Notes: generated by a model from the letters alone, not told the origin. A DNA stretch of 64,000 bases from Saprospirales bacterium (GCA_016719895.1 JADJYG010000017.1:1-64000), one strand, 5' to 3'; counted from the stretch's first letter, positions 7,432-16,210 are shown. Numbers and translations are program-made.

Positions 7432-7445
7432 TACCCTTTCGGGTA
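7432..7445. promoter_or_regulatory. Putative HipB operator 1
   Basis: The palindrome TACCCTTTCGGGTA (arms TACCC/GGGTA, TTTC spacer) starts 6 bp upstream of the hipB ATG. A near-identical copy lies 39 bp farther upstream. Paired palindromes at this position are typical of toxin-antitoxin autoregulation. Confidence 0.6.
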
Positions 7446-7470
7446 CAAAGATAGATTTTTTAAAAATATG

Positions 7471-7484
7471 CACCCTTTCGGGTG
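7471..7484. promoter_or_regulatory. Putative HipB operator 2
   Basis: CACCCTTTCGGGTG has the same ACCCTTTCGGGT core as operator 1, spaced 39 bp start to start, about four helical turns. This spacing would place two HipB dimers on the same DNA face, flanking the AT-rich stretch that likely holds the promoter. Confidence 0.6.
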
Positions 7485-7600
7485 TAATTTTATTATTTCA
7501 AACCATCGTAGTTCCTTTAGGTATAATAACAATGCCAGAGAGCGTCCTCAACGCGTCGGAGGGCTATCCATTTTGAGCGAGGATGGTTGCAAACGGCTCC

Positions 7601-7825
7601 TGCCCTCCAAATCAACCCCTATACAGACCTCGGAGAGGTCTAACGTTGGTAGAAGAATGGTCGAACGGAGGATTTACGCGACCTCGGAGAGGTCGAACGT
7701 TTGTTTTAAGGCTCGATTTAGTCCGGTTCGACCTCTCCGAGGTCGTGTGGGTATCTTGGGGACGGAATTCTACCAACGTTTGACCTCTCCGAGGTCTGTC
7801 TGTATAGGGGTTGATTTGGAGGACA
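7601..7825. repeat. Long imperfect inverted repeat (MITE-like)
   Basis: The left arm 7601-7654 is the near-perfect reverse complement of the right arm 7768-7825; the right arm has one extra AGAC. A second nested pair of arms occurs at 7681-7700 and 7724-7744. Four copies of the palindrome GACCTCGGAGAGGTC or close variants make up the arms. No transposase frame lies inside the 113-bp centre, so it is either a non-autonomous element or a structured RNA/DNA repeat. Confidence 0.6.
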
Positions 7826-8094
7826 AGGGCCGTTTACGCCCGCGAGGATTGGGACCGTAGTAGGAGTACAAGGCCTGTATCTCCACCGGAGTCGGAGCAG
7901 CAATTTTCACTTTGCAAATAATTGTTCCGCGACAGACCGCGTTACCGCCGGGGGTGGGCTTTGCATAATTGCAACCGCGATACCGCCGTAAGCCTTATCG
8001 CTGCATAATCCAGGATGGCGTTCAGGTGATTGGTCGTATAGGCGTTTACTGCGCCAGAAGTCTCCCTTCGGTCGACATGACAACGTGTTGAAAG

Positions 8095-8817
8095 TCAATA
8101 TCCATGTATTGGCCCCCGCATGCGGGCGCCCCGCCCGCCCCAGGGGCGTACTTCGCCGGCTTTAAATTGATTTTCGCCCGCTGTTTCACCAACCAGTTTT
8201 ATTTTTTCGCCGGCCTCCAACCGCAACACCGGCGCAATGAACGCGCCTGAAACGTCGATGGCCCAGGTTTTTCCCTTGAAATCCCGCAAGGCCAACGTCG
8301 AATCGCCCGCAGCAGTGATGACGCCGGACAGGTACCCTGCCCCGGGCATCGACCAGATCTTGACCTTTTTTTCCTGAACGCTTTCATACAGGCTGATCCG
8401 CGTGCCAAACGCTTGTTCGAGCCATTGGCCGCCGCCCGCCAGGAAGACCAGGGCGCCGGTCAGTATGCTCAGGGCCGCGCAATACGCCACCAGACGCCCG
8501 CGGGTCAGCTTGTACCCTTTCGGCGAATGCCGGAAACTGGTCATGGCTATGATCAGAAAAACGATCAGGAAAATAATCCAGACAAAGGGCAGGATGCCGA
8601 GAAAAAACTCGAGGTACGAATGGGATAAGTGGCTGACCAGGTCGAAATCGGTTTGTTGAATACAAAACAGGATGACCGAGAAAGCCAGCGCACCCAACAC
8701 GACCGCCGCCGTGAAGGCAACCCACAACAGGATCGTCCGCCACAAAAAATAAACCCGGGCAACCGGCCTGATGTCATTTTCCCGGATGGTGTGGATGAGT
8801 TTTTCCGACCGTTTCAT
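8095..8817 (-). CDS. Membrane protein partner of the adjacent ECF sigma factor
   Basis: This 240-aa protein has a short cytoplasmic N-terminus (MKRSEKLIHTIREND), then three hydrophobic helices at about 25-52, 70-92 and 108-128, and an extracytoplasmic C-terminal domain with SGVITAAGDSTLALRDFKGKT and VLRLEAGEKIKLVGE. It begins 10 bp after the stop of the ECF sigma factor gene on the same strand, so the pair form an operon. The context suggests an anti-sigma factor or a membrane sensor controlling it. I see no FecR or zinc anti-sigma motif, so this role is inferred from position only. Confidence 0.6.
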   Translation of the reverse strand: MKRSEKLIHTIRENDIRPVARVYFLWRTILLWVAFTAAVVLGALAFSVILFCIQQTDFDLVSHLSHSYLEFFLGILPFVWIIFLIVFLIIAMTSFRHSPKGYKLTRGRLVAYCAALSILTGALVFLAGGGQWLEQAFGTRISLYESVQEKKVKIWSMPGAGYLSGVITAAGDSTLALRDFKGKTWAIDVSGAFIAPVLRLEAGEKIKLVGETAGENQFKAGEVRPWGGRGARMRGPIHGY

Positions 8818-8827
8818 AGCGTACAGG

Positions 8828-9411
8828 TTAATGTCGAATGTTATTTTTTACCATTGCCCGGAAGGCTTTTTTGGCCCGGTTGATGCGGGTGGCCACGGTT
8901 CCTTCGGGTATTTTCAGGATATCCGAAATCGCGTCGTAGGGCATATTTTCCCAAAACCTCAGGACCAATACCTCACGGTATGACTCCGGCAAAAGCGCCA
9001 GGACCTGGTGGATGTTTTTATCGGGAGTTCCGGTTCGGTGGCATCTTCCGGCAATACATCGTCCGGAATGCCGGAAAACAGCCGCTCGTCCCACGGGACC
9101 TGCTGCCCCCTGCCAACGGTTTTTTTCCTGCGCAGGGAAGAAATGGCCTCGTTGTGCACGATCCGGTACATCCAACTCGACCAGGGCAGGCTTTGATCAT
9201 AGGCATTCAGGTTCTTCCATATTTTGATGAACGCATCCTGTAAAATATCCGCCGCTTCATCCGCTCCGGCAAAAGCCACGCGTTTGATGTACCGCAACAG
9301 CCGTTCCTCATAGCGTTCGTACAGACAGGAAAAAAAATCTACGGCCTCCAGCGATTTCCGTACGATCTCCTGGTCGCTTAAACCATCGCAAATATGTTGG
9401 GGGGTAAGCAT
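8828..9411 (-). CDS. ECF (sigma-70 family) RNA polymerase sigma factor, frame broken by one base
   Basis: Region 2 is read from the start at 9411: YERYEERLLRYIKR, DILQDAFIKIWKN and WMYRIVHNEAISSLRRKK. Region 4 lies in the next frame: VLALLPESYREVLVLRFWE, YDAISDILKIPEGTVATRINRAKKAF. Adding one A (a T in the plus-strand run 9015-9019) joins PELPIKNIHQVLALLPES and gives an intact protein of about 194 aa, the normal ECF length. The gene is followed after 10 bp by the membrane protein at 8095-8817, a likely partner. Either the base is a consensus error or the gene is a fresh pseudogene. Confidence 0.75.
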
Positions 9412-9500
9412 GGATCTGTATTTTCGAAGGGAAAACAGGGATTGACCGGGACGCTGCGGCTGCCTTATATGTATCCGGTTTCACCACTAAAAACACTAAG

Positions 9501-9551
9501 AACACTAAAATTTCACTAAAAATCTATCAATCTTAGTGAAATTTTAGTGTT
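9501..9551. repeat. Perfect 19-bp AT-rich inverted repeat
   Basis: AACACTAAAATTTCACTAA at 9501-9519 is exactly complementary to 9533-9551 across a 13-nt loop. It lies between the sigma factor start (9411) and the DUF2202 gene stop (9633). It could terminate transcription leftward from DUF2202, or be a small palindromic repeat; the arms themselves contain repeated CACTAA units. Confidence 0.55.
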
Positions 9552-9632
9552 TTGAGCGCTGAAGATTCAGATCCCGGTACGATCCCGGCAAAGCAGGTTA
9601 TACGTTCTTATGTTCGACCGGCATCCGGGCGG

Positions 9633-10556
9633 TTAATTGCCGTTGCCGTTCGGATTGCCGTTTCCATTTCCATTCGGACCATTGCCATTTCCATTCGGAC
9701 CATTGCCGCCGCAATTGCCGGCTCCATTCGGACCATTGCCATTTCCATTCGGGCCGTTGCCGCCGCAATTGCCGGCTCCATTCGGGCCCTTGCCCTGGCA
9801 ATTTGGCGTATTGGCGTTCGGGCAGGTAGCGGTGCATACCGAGCCGCCCCGTTCGCGCGGCGTATGGATGATGTTTTGGAAAAGGTCGGCGCTGATGTAA
9901 ACCGGGGTATAGCTGCTATTTTGGGCTTCCAGGTTTTGCACAAAAGCCCGGATATGGTTGCGCGAGCCTTTTTTCAACTCGTCGAAAACAGCCAGGATAT
10001 CTTCATTATCGATATCCGGTGTAGCCTGGTTGAGGTCGAACAAATCGAGGTCTTCGATGCGTGCGCCGACGGTCAGCGCGGCGGGCAGGTTTTGAAGGCC
10101 GTCGGCCGTCAGCGCCGTGTACAGCGCCTGCAGGTTATTGTTTTGAAACACCCCCGCCGGATTCCCGCCCACCGGGTCGGTCAGGCCGTATTTTTTGATC
10201 AGGCACAGGATGGCGTCCATATGGCGCTGTTCCGCTTTGGCGATGTTCGAAAATACCCGGGCGTTCCATTTGGCTTGCAGGAACGTATACACATCGCGCG
10301 CCAGTTTTTCTTCTTCCCGCATGAACAGCAGCGCTTTTCGCTCCTTGTCGGAAAGGGTTTCGTACGGAAATTGTCGGGTCAGGCAAAGGCACAGGTCTTT
10401 CAGTTCGCCGTCAGCCAAACCCCGGTCTCCGGAAATAGTAGTGAGTGCCTCGAATTGGGCCATTTCGGAGGCTTCCGATTTGCATTGGGCGAAGATCAGG
10501 AGCGCGCCCAAGATCAGCGCGGCGCTTCCCATCAAGTGAAACATAATCTTTTTCAT
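9633..10556 (-). CDS. DUF2202 ferritin-like secreted protein with Asn/Gly-rich tail
   Basis: The protein has 307 aa. An N-terminal hydrophobic segment ends in IFAQCKSE, which could be a lipoprotein or ordinary export signal. Residues 55-225 match the DUF2202 ferritin-like four-helix domain: FMREEEKLARDVYTFL, IAKAEQRHMDAI, NEDILAVFDEL and RNHIRAFV, with Glu and His positions that could bind a di-metal centre. The last 65 residues are a low-complexity repeat of GPNGxGN units with paired Cys (GNCGGN). The function of DUF2202 is unknown; metal binding is inferred. The tail DNA is a tandem repeat likely to vary in length. Confidence 0.75.
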   Translation of the reverse strand: MKKIMFHLMGSAALILGALLIFAQCKSEASEMAQFEALTTISGDRGLADGELKDLCLCLTRQFPYETLSDKERKALLFMREEEKLARDVYTFLQAKWNARVFSNIAKAEQRHMDAILCLIKKYGLTDPVGGNPAGVFQNNNLQALYTALTADGLQNLPAALTVGARIEDLDLFDLNQATPDIDNEDILAVFDELKKGSRNHIRAFVQNLEAQNSSYTPVYISADLFQNIIHTPRERGGSVCTATCPNANTPNCQGKGPNGAGNCGGNGPNGNGNGPNGAGNCGGNGPNGNGNGPNGNGNGNPNGNGN

Positions 10557-10900
10557 GACTGCAATTTTTATAGTGGATAAAAGTTGTTTTCAAGATGCTT
10601 CACTTACTACTACGTGGACCCCGTTGTTTTCTTTCCTTTTATCCTAAAAAAGCTGACCCGGGCCAAAAAAAGTTTCGTTTACTTTTTTTGCGCCGGATGT
10701 ACCGGTACGCCAAAACCGCGTTTCTTTGCACACGCCCATATTCGTTTAACCCAGTCAACCCTTCCGTTCATGGTTTAATCCTCCCGGCACATGGAAACCT
10801 ACATCATCATATTTCTCACCTTGTTGGCCAGCGCCGTCTGCGGTTTGTCTGGCAATGCCTCTGAAATCGGGGCGGAAGAGGATAATTAAGCGCAAAAGAA
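10557..10900. other. Intergenic region between DUF2202 and fucosidase genes
   Basis: The stretch is AT-rich near the DUF2202 start and holds only one small candidate gene (10791-10889). I see no RNA gene or clear terminator. Confidence 0.4.
10791..10889 (+). CDS. Possible 32-aa single-pass membrane peptide
   Basis: ATG at 10791 encodes METYIIIFLTLLASAVCGL followed by a short polar tail (SEIGAEEDN). One hydrophobic helix and an acidic end resemble small membrane proteins. There is no Shine-Dalgarno, but these are rare in Bacteroidota. It stops 11 bp before the convergent fucosidase gene's stop. Only conservation in relatives would prove it. Confidence 0.25.
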   Translation: METYIIIFLTLLASAVCGLSGNASEIGAEEDN

Positions 10901-12313
10901 TTATTCCGACTTAAACACCTGCACTTCACTCAGCAGCGCTTTCGCCCGGGTTTCCAGGACAGATATCCGGATTTTTCGCGCTTTTACCGGATCGAACCGG
11001 ACGATTTTTTTGTGCCCGATAGTAGTGCCCCGCGCGATTTCCCGCCAGTCCCCATTTTGCCACACGTCGACGCGGAAGGCGCCCACACGTTGGCCTTCCG
11101 GCAAGTATTCCTGCAAGACAATGGTATTGAACTGTTTTTTACGGCGCAAATCCAGCACGAAGGCGCCGGTCTCGGACCAGGTGTACGCGTCGTTGTCGGT
11201 GAGCTGATGGAGGAAGCGGATAGGCGCCAGCGGGCTTCCCTGAAACTCCGGCCGGATTTTTTTGCCCTGCGCCAGGTTGCGTCCGAATACCCGGTGGATT
11301 TTTTTTCCGAAACCGGCTAGCGCAGCCGAGTCGCGCGGGTGGATACGCCCCCGGCGGTCGGGCGGTACGTTCAGGATCAGGTTGGCGCCACGGCCCACCG
11401 ATTTGAGGTAAATATCGAAGAGTTGGTCCGGTGTTTTGACGCGGTCGTCTTCTTCCGGGTGGTAAAACCAGCCGGGGCGGATGCTCACATCGCATTCTGC
11501 GGGTATCCAATGGGCGCCGTTGGCATTGCCGCGTTGCAGGGTATCGGCGGGCGGGCCGGTGGCGCCGCGCCCAAAACCGGCGGTGTCGAGCGTGCACCAG
11601 TTGGTTTCATTCACGGTTCCCTGTTCGTTGCCGGCCCAGCGGCAGCCCGGACCGATGTCGCTGAAAATGATGGCATTGGGTTGGTATTGGGCGACCAGTT
11701 TTTCGAAACGCCTGAAATCATAGGCCTGCTTTTTGCCGTTGGGGCCTTCGGCGTTGGCGCCGTCCCACCAGACTTCAAAAAGTTCGCCGTAGCCGGTGAG
11801 CAATTCGGTGAGGGTATTGGCATACACATCGTTGTAGGTTGGCGTGCCGTATTCCGGGTGGTTGCGGTCCCAGGGGGAGAGGTAAACGCCGAATTTAAGC
11901 CCGTGGCGCCGGCAGGCGTCGGACAGTTCGCGCAGGACGTCGCCTTTGCCGTTTTTCCAGGGGCTTTCGCGGACCGTATGGGTCGAGTAGGCGGAAGGCC
12001 AGAGGCAGAAGCCGTCGTGGTGTTTGGCCGTAATGACCACCCCGCGGGCGCCGGCCTGTTTGGCTACGCGGCACCATTGGTCGGCATCCAGGCCGCTGGG
12101 GTTGAACAGGTCTTCCGCTTCGGTGCCGTGGCCCCATTCCAGGTTGGTAAAGGTATTCGGGCCGAAATGGAAAAACAGGTAAAACTCGGTGTCATGCCAG
12201 GCCAGTTGGGCCGCGGAGGGCTTCACGAGGTCCTGGGATGAACGGGGTTGCGCAAGCGCCGGAAGGCTGAACAACGCGCTTGCCAACAGCAGAAAGACAC
12301 TTGATTGTCGCAT
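10901..12313 (-). CDS. Alpha-L-fucosidase (GH29), secreted
   Basis: The ATG at 12313 opens a signal peptide (MRQSSVFLLLASALFSLPALAQ), so I reject the longer upstream frame. The mature part is a GH29 TIM barrel: EFYLFFHFGPNTFT, ITAKHHDGFCLWPS, KFGVYLSPWDRN and EVWWDGANAEG, where the Asp is the expected nucleophile. A C-terminal beta domain (VDVWQNGDWREIARG...VRILETRAKALLSE-like ending) resembles the discoidin-like modules common in these enzymes. It removes terminal alpha-L-fucose from glycans in the periplasm or at the surface. It is transcribed divergently from galE. There is no SusC/SusD pair nearby, so it is outside a classical polysaccharide utilisation locus. Confidence 0.9.
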   Translation of the reverse strand: MRQSSVFLLLASALFSLPALAQPRSSQDLVKPSAAQLAWHDTEFYLFFHFGPNTFTNLEWGHGTEAEDLFNPSGLDADQWCRVAKQAGARGVVITAKHHDGFCLWPSAYSTHTVRESPWKNGKGDVLRELSDACRRHGLKFGVYLSPWDRNHPEYGTPTYNDVYANTLTELLTGYGELFEVWWDGANAEGPNGKKQAYDFRRFEKLVAQYQPNAIIFSDIGPGCRWAGNEQGTVNETNWCTLDTAGFGRGATGPPADTLQRGNANGAHWIPAECDVSIRPGWFYHPEEDDRVKTPDQLFDIYLKSVGRGANLILNVPPDRRGRIHPRDSAALAGFGKKIHRVFGRNLAQGKKIRPEFQGSPLAPIRFLHQLTDNDAYTWSETGAFVLDLRRKKQFNTIVLQEYLPEGQRVGAFRVDVWQNGDWREIARGTTIGHKKIVRFDPVKARKIRISVLETRAKALLSEVQVFKSE

Positions 12314-12510
12314 ATACGGATGTTTTATACCTGGGGAAAAGCGGTTTGCGAAAATGGATCGCCGGCCGCAATACCTGCCAAGGTAGCAGCAGCGGCGGAC
12401 GCGCACAACATTTTTATTCAGATATTTCCGGTGCGAAAACCGGAGGAGCGCCCGAGTTATAGTATGTTTACGAATTCTGCCGGTCAAAGGCAAAACCACG
12501 TTTACCCAAC

Positions 12511-13548
12511 ATGGCACAAGGAGCTGATCGTTCTATTCTGGTCACCGGCGGCGCCGGTTTCATCGGCAGCCACACGGTGGTGGCGCTTGCCGCGGCCGGT
12601 TTCCGCCCCGTGATCATCGATGATTTTTCCAACTCCCAGCAGCGTGTCCTGGATGGGTTGCGGGATATCCTGGGCTATGACGTGCCTTGTTACGTGCAGG
12701 ACTGCAATGACCGCGCGATTCTGCCCGGTCTTTTTCAACGGGAAAACATCTGCGGCGTCATACACTTTGCCGCTTTCAAGGCGGTTGGCGAAAGCATGGA
12801 AGAACCTCTGCGCTATTACCGGAACAACCTGGGTTCGCTGATGACACTCCTGGAGGTCATGCTGGAAACGGGGGTGTCCGATTTGATCTTTTCTTCGTCG
12901 TGCACCGTCTATGGCGAACCCGAAACCCTGCCGGTAGCAGAAACGGCGCCCGTGCAACCGGCGGCCTCGGTGTATGGAAACACGAAACAAATTTGTGAGG
13001 AAATGCTGCGCGATACGGCCGCCGCCGGCAAACCCCTGCGCTGTATCGCCCTGCGCTATTTTAACCCGGTCGGGGCGCATCCGACCGCAAAAATCGGCGA
13101 ATTGCCCTTGGGTACGCCAAACAACCTGGTTCCCTACATCACCCAAACCGCAGCTGGCATACGGCCGCAGATGACCATCTTCGGCGATGATTATCCCACC
13201 CCCGACGGCACGTGTATCCGCGATTTTATCCACGTCATGGACCTGGCCGAAGCCCATGTGGCGGCTTTACGGGCCTTGCAACAGCTGGGCGCCGACGCGC
13301 ATTCCCACTACGACGTCTTAAATGCCGGAACCGGCCGGGGGCACAGCGTACTGGAGTTGGTGCGCTTGTTCGGGGAAGCGAGCGGGCAGCGCCTGAACTA
13401 CCGCATCGGGCCGCGCCGGGCCGGCGATATTACGGCTGTTTATGCCGATGTTTCCAAAATCCAATCCCAGCTGGGGTGGTCGGCCAGGAGAAGTTTGCGG
13501 GAAGCTTTGGAAGACGCCTGGCGGTGGGAAGAACATCTGAAGCAATGA
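12511..13548 (+). CDS. galE: UDP-glucose 4-epimerase
   Basis: This 345-aa protein is an extended SDR: GGAGFIGSHT binds NAD, SSSCTVYG provides the catalytic Ser region, SVYGNTKQICEE the Tyr-x3-Lys pair, and CIRDFIHVMDLAEAH and NAGTGRGHSVLELV are GalE signatures. It interconverts UDP-glucose and UDP-galactose in the Leloir pathway and feeds surface glycan synthesis. The length is normal and the frame intact. Its TGA overlaps the ATG of glpD (ATGA), so the two genes are translationally coupled. Confidence 0.95.
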   Translation: MAQGADRSILVTGGAGFIGSHTVVALAAAGFRPVIIDDFSNSQQRVLDGLRDILGYDVPCYVQDCNDRAILPGLFQRENICGVIHFAAFKAVGESMEEPLRYYRNNLGSLMTLLEVMLETGVSDLIFSSSCTVYGEPETLPVAETAPVQPAASVYGNTKQICEEMLRDTAAAGKPLRCIALRYFNPVGAHPTAKIGELPLGTPNNLVPYITQTAAGIRPQMTIFGDDYPTPDGTCIRDFIHVMDLAEAHVAALRALQQLGADAHSHYDVLNAGTGRGHSVLELVRLFGEASGQRLNYRIGPRRAGDITAVYADVSKIQSQLGWSARRSLREALEDAWRWEEHLKQ

Positions 13549-15200
13549 ACCGCAACGAATCGATAATAAAACTTCAAGCGGAAACCTTCGACCTCTGCAT
13601 TATCGGCGGCGGCGCTTCCGGGGCCGGTTGCGCGCTCGACGCCGCCCTGCGCGGGTTAAAAGTAGCGCTGGTTGAAAAAGACGATTTTGCAGCCGGCACC
13701 TCTTCCAAAAGCACCAAGCTCATCCACGGCGGGGTGCGCTACCTCGAACAGGCGTTTAAAAAACTGGATGCCGGCCAACTGCGCCAGGTCCGGCACGGCC
13801 TGCTCGAACGGCATACCGTGTTGGCCAATGCGCCGCATCTTGCCCGGCCGCTCGCGCTCGTCACGCCGGTATTCAACTGGCGCCAGGCCCTTTATTTCCG
13901 CGTCGGCTTGTGGCTATACGACCGCTTTGCCGTCAGCGCCGACGTGCTGCCGGCCAGCCGTTGGATCAGCCGGGCGGAAGCCTTGCGCCTGCTGCCCGGC
14001 CTGAGCGGCCGGCTGCACAGCGCCGTTTTGTACTACGACGGCCAACTCGACGATGCGCGCTACTGCCTGGCGCTTGTACAGAGTGCCGCCGCAGCCGGCG
14101 CTGTGGTGGCCAACCATTTGGATCTGCTGGATTTTGAGAAAAACAATGGGGGCCGGATTACCGGCGCGCGCGTGCAAGATGTGTTGGGCGACGGCGCCCG
14201 GCCAGCGTTTCCGGTTCGCGCCCGCTGCTTTCTGAACTGCACGGGCCCCCAGGCTGATCGTATTCGCCGGCTGGCAAACCCTGGCCTTTCCCCGCGCATC
14301 CGGCCTTCCAAAGGCGTACACGTCATGTTGCCCCTCGCGGTGCTGGGCAGCCCGGATACGGCCTTGCTGATACCCCAAACGCCCGATGGCCGCGTGGTGT
14401 TCGCCATTCCGTTTCAAGGCCGGCTGCTTTTGGGAACTACCGATCAGGGGTATCCCACGCCGGACCTTGAACCGGTATTGGAAACCCCGGAGTTGGACTT
14501 TTTGCTCCAAACCCTCCAGCCTTATGTACGCCAGCCGGTCACAGCGGTGCATTTGACGGCAGGATTTGGCGGCCTGCGCCCCCTGTTGGCCAGTCCGGCA
14601 AAACCGACCAAAGGCCTGGTGCGCGATCACGAGGTGGAATATGAACCCCACAGCGGGCTGTTCAGCTTGCTCGGCGGCAAGTGGACGACCTATCGCCTGA
14701 TGGCCCGCGACGCCGTGGATGCCGTGTGCCGGCGCCTGGGCGCAGACGCCCCCTGCGGCACCGCAACGCACCGGCTGGCCGGTGCGGCAAACGATACTCC
14801 CGGGATAGAACAAGACCTTCGGACGCAGTGGGCGCTGCCGGAGGACGTCGCCCGCCACCTGGCTGCAAACTACGGCAGCCGGGCTACGCAGGTGGCTCAA
14901 CTGGCTCGCGACAACCCGGACCTGGCCGGACGGCTGTTGCCCGCTTATCCGTATTTACGGGCCGAAGTCGTATATGCCATACGGTTGGAAATGGCCTGTA
15001 CCCTGCGGGATGTACTGGCCCGCCGCATCCGTATGGAGATTACGGATTGGGCGGCCACCCTGGCGGCGGCGCCCGCAGCAGCCCGGCTGATGGCCCGGGA
15101 ATTGAACTGGACGCCGGAAATAGAAACCCGCGAAACCGGGCAGTACGTTCACCTGATTCAATCGTTTCAGCAAGCGGCCGGATTTCCTCTCGCAGGATGA
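13545..15200 (+). CDS. glpD: FAD-dependent glycerol-3-phosphate dehydrogenase
   Basis: This 551-aa protein has the FAD dinucleotide-binding motif IIGGGASGAGCALDAALRG near residue 20, then SSKSTKLIHGGVRYLE, LYYDGQLDDARYCL, PSKGVHVMLP, LLLGTTDQGYPTP and LFSLLGGKWTTYRLMA, all GlpD signatures. The C-terminal DAO_C helical domain includes YAIRLEMACTLRDVLARRIRME. It oxidises glycerol-3-phosphate to dihydroxyacetone phosphate at the membrane, passing electrons to quinone. The start is the ATG overlapping the galE stop by 4 nt; frames extending upstream lie inside galE. The glycerol channel glpF is 2.5 kb downstream. Confidence 0.95.
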   Translation: MNRNESIIKLQAETFDLCIIGGGASGAGCALDAALRGLKVALVEKDDFAAGTSSKSTKLIHGGVRYLEQAFKKLDAGQLRQVRHGLLERHTVLANAPHLARPLALVTPVFNWRQALYFRVGLWLYDRFAVSADVLPASRWISRAEALRLLPGLSGRLHSAVLYYDGQLDDARYCLALVQSAAAAGAVVANHLDLLDFEKNNGGRITGARVQDVLGDGARPAFPVRARCFLNCTGPQADRIRRLANPGLSPRIRPSKGVHVMLPLAVLGSPDTALLIPQTPDGRVVFAIPFQGRLLLGTTDQGYPTPDLEPVLETPELDFLLQTLQPYVRQPVTAVHLTAGFGGLRPLLASPAKPTKGLVRDHEVEYEPHSGLFSLLGGKWTTYRLMARDAVDAVCRRLGADAPCGTATHRLAGAANDTPGIEQDLRTQWALPEDVARHLAANYGSRATQVAQLARDNPDLAGRLLPAYPYLRAEVVYAIRLEMACTLRDVLARRIRMEITDWAATLAAAPAAARLMARELNWTPEIETRETGQYVHLIQSFQQAAGFPLAG

Positions 15201-15228
15201 TGAGACAGGATTTGTTTTGTAGGGCGAT

Positions 15229-15314
15229 GGGACAGGATTTTCAGGATGGACGAGGATTTCAATTGCGCCTTTGAAAAAATCCTGTTAATCCTGTCCCTTT
15301 ATAAAAATCCTGTC
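15229..15314. repeat. GACAGGATT repeat/inverted repeat between glpD and sigma factor
   Basis: GGACAGGATTTT near 15229-15240 pairs with AAAAATCCTGTCC at 15302-15314, and further TCCTGT copies lie between. A GACAGGATTT copy also occurs at 15204. It sits between the convergent ends of glpD and the ECF sigma gene and may act as a bidirectional terminator. Confidence 0.45.
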
Positions 15315-15316
15315 CC

Positions 15317-16066
15317 TCATACCCACTCGGCAAATTCATCGGCGAAATGCTCGAGCAGGACAACGCGCAAGCGCTGGCGGGCGCGGCAAAGCCGGCTTTT
15401 CGCGTTGCTCATAGTCCAGCCCATGATTTCGCAAATTTCTTCCAGGCTTTGTTCCTGGAGGTAAAACAGCGTCAGCACCGCGCTATCGTCGGGCAGGAGC
15501 ATACGAAGGGCGGAGCGCAACATGCCGGCGCGTTCGCCGCTCATGACGGCCTCCAGACCATTGAACGCAACGGTTGGCATATGCCGGACCGGCGATCCGG
15601 GTGCGTCGAGCGCCATTGTCTGGCGGCGGGCTTTGCGCAGGTAATTGATGGCCGAGGTGCGGGCGATCCGGTACAGCCAGGTGCTGAAGCGGCTGTCGCC
15701 CCGGTAGCCGGACAAGAAGCGGAAGGCTTTCAGAAACGCATCCTGGGTCGCTTCCAGGGCGTCTTCGCGGTTGCCGAGTATTTGAAATGCCAGGCCGAAG
15801 ACCATCCGGTCGTAGCGGCGTACCAGCGCTGCGCAGGCCGACGGGGCGCCGCTGATCGCTTGTTGGATCAGTGCAGCTTCGGCTTCCTGGCTGAAATGGC
15901 CCGGCCGTTGGCGGGTTTGCGGCGATAAGGCAACCGGCAGTTGGGGCCGTTGATTGCCGGTTGGTTCAAGGGTGGCGGACGCTAAAAAGGCAGCAAGCAT
16001 GGAAATTGTTTTCCTGGTTTGTTTTTGAATTTCATAGCCGTTGGCAATGGGGGTACGATTGGGCAA
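15317..16066 (-). CDS. ECF RNA polymerase sigma factor (RpoE-like)
   Basis: Region 2: ALVRRYDRMVFGLAFQILG, DALEATQDAFLKAFRFL and FSTWLYRIARTSAINYLRKARR. Region 4: LLPDDSAVLTLFYLQEQSL, EEICEIMGWTMSNAKSRLCRARQRL. The protein is 249 aa from 16066, or about 227 aa from the Met at 16000; the N-terminal 60 residues are not conserved sigma sequence, so the downstream start is plausible. No anti-sigma gene is adjacent. It converges on glpD. Confidence 0.85.
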   Translation of the reverse strand: MPNRTPIANGYEIQKQTRKTISMLAAFLASATLEPTGNQRPQLPVALSPQTRQRPGHFSQEAEAALIQQAISGAPSACAALVRRYDRMVFGLAFQILGNREDALEATQDAFLKAFRFLSGYRGDSRFSTWLYRIARTSAINYLRKARRQTMALDAPGSPVRHMPTVAFNGLEAVMSGERAGMLRSALRMLLPDDSAVLTLFYLQEQSLEEICEIMGWTMSNAKSRLCRARQRLRVVLLEHFADEFAEWV

Positions 16067-16210
16067 GACAGCCGGTTGCTTTCAGATGGTTGGGGACCAG
16101 GCGACAATTTTTTTTCGTTTTCACAAATGGTTAAGGGTTGTTGATTGGTTGATTGGGCTCCCGATTCCCCACATTTTTACGATTTTTTTAATAGAATGGA
16201 ATGTACCCGG

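Larger units (their letters stand above)
7446..8094. other. Repeat-rich intergenic gap without a supported gene
   Basis: After the hip operators this stretch contains a long inverted repeat (7601-7825) built from several ACCTCGGAGAGGT units. Near 7972-8010 it also has an AACCGCGATACCGCCG motif with AGCCTT and CATAA downstream, which recurs near 50208. Open frames in all six directions are short and lack recognisable motifs. Confidence 0.5.

Noticed and set aside
7170..7532. A 120-codon frame across the hipB region
   Set aside because: Same strand but different frame from hipB and hipS, with no motifs, while both hip genes match their families.
7601..7825. A CRISPR array
   Set aside because: The repeated ACCTCGGAGAGGT units occur in opposite orientations and at unequal spacing; there are no unique spacers of constant length and no cas genes.
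12314..12517. N-terminal extension of the fucosidase frame up to 12517
   Set aside because: The Met at 12313 starts a good signal peptide; the extension would precede it and overlaps the galE start.
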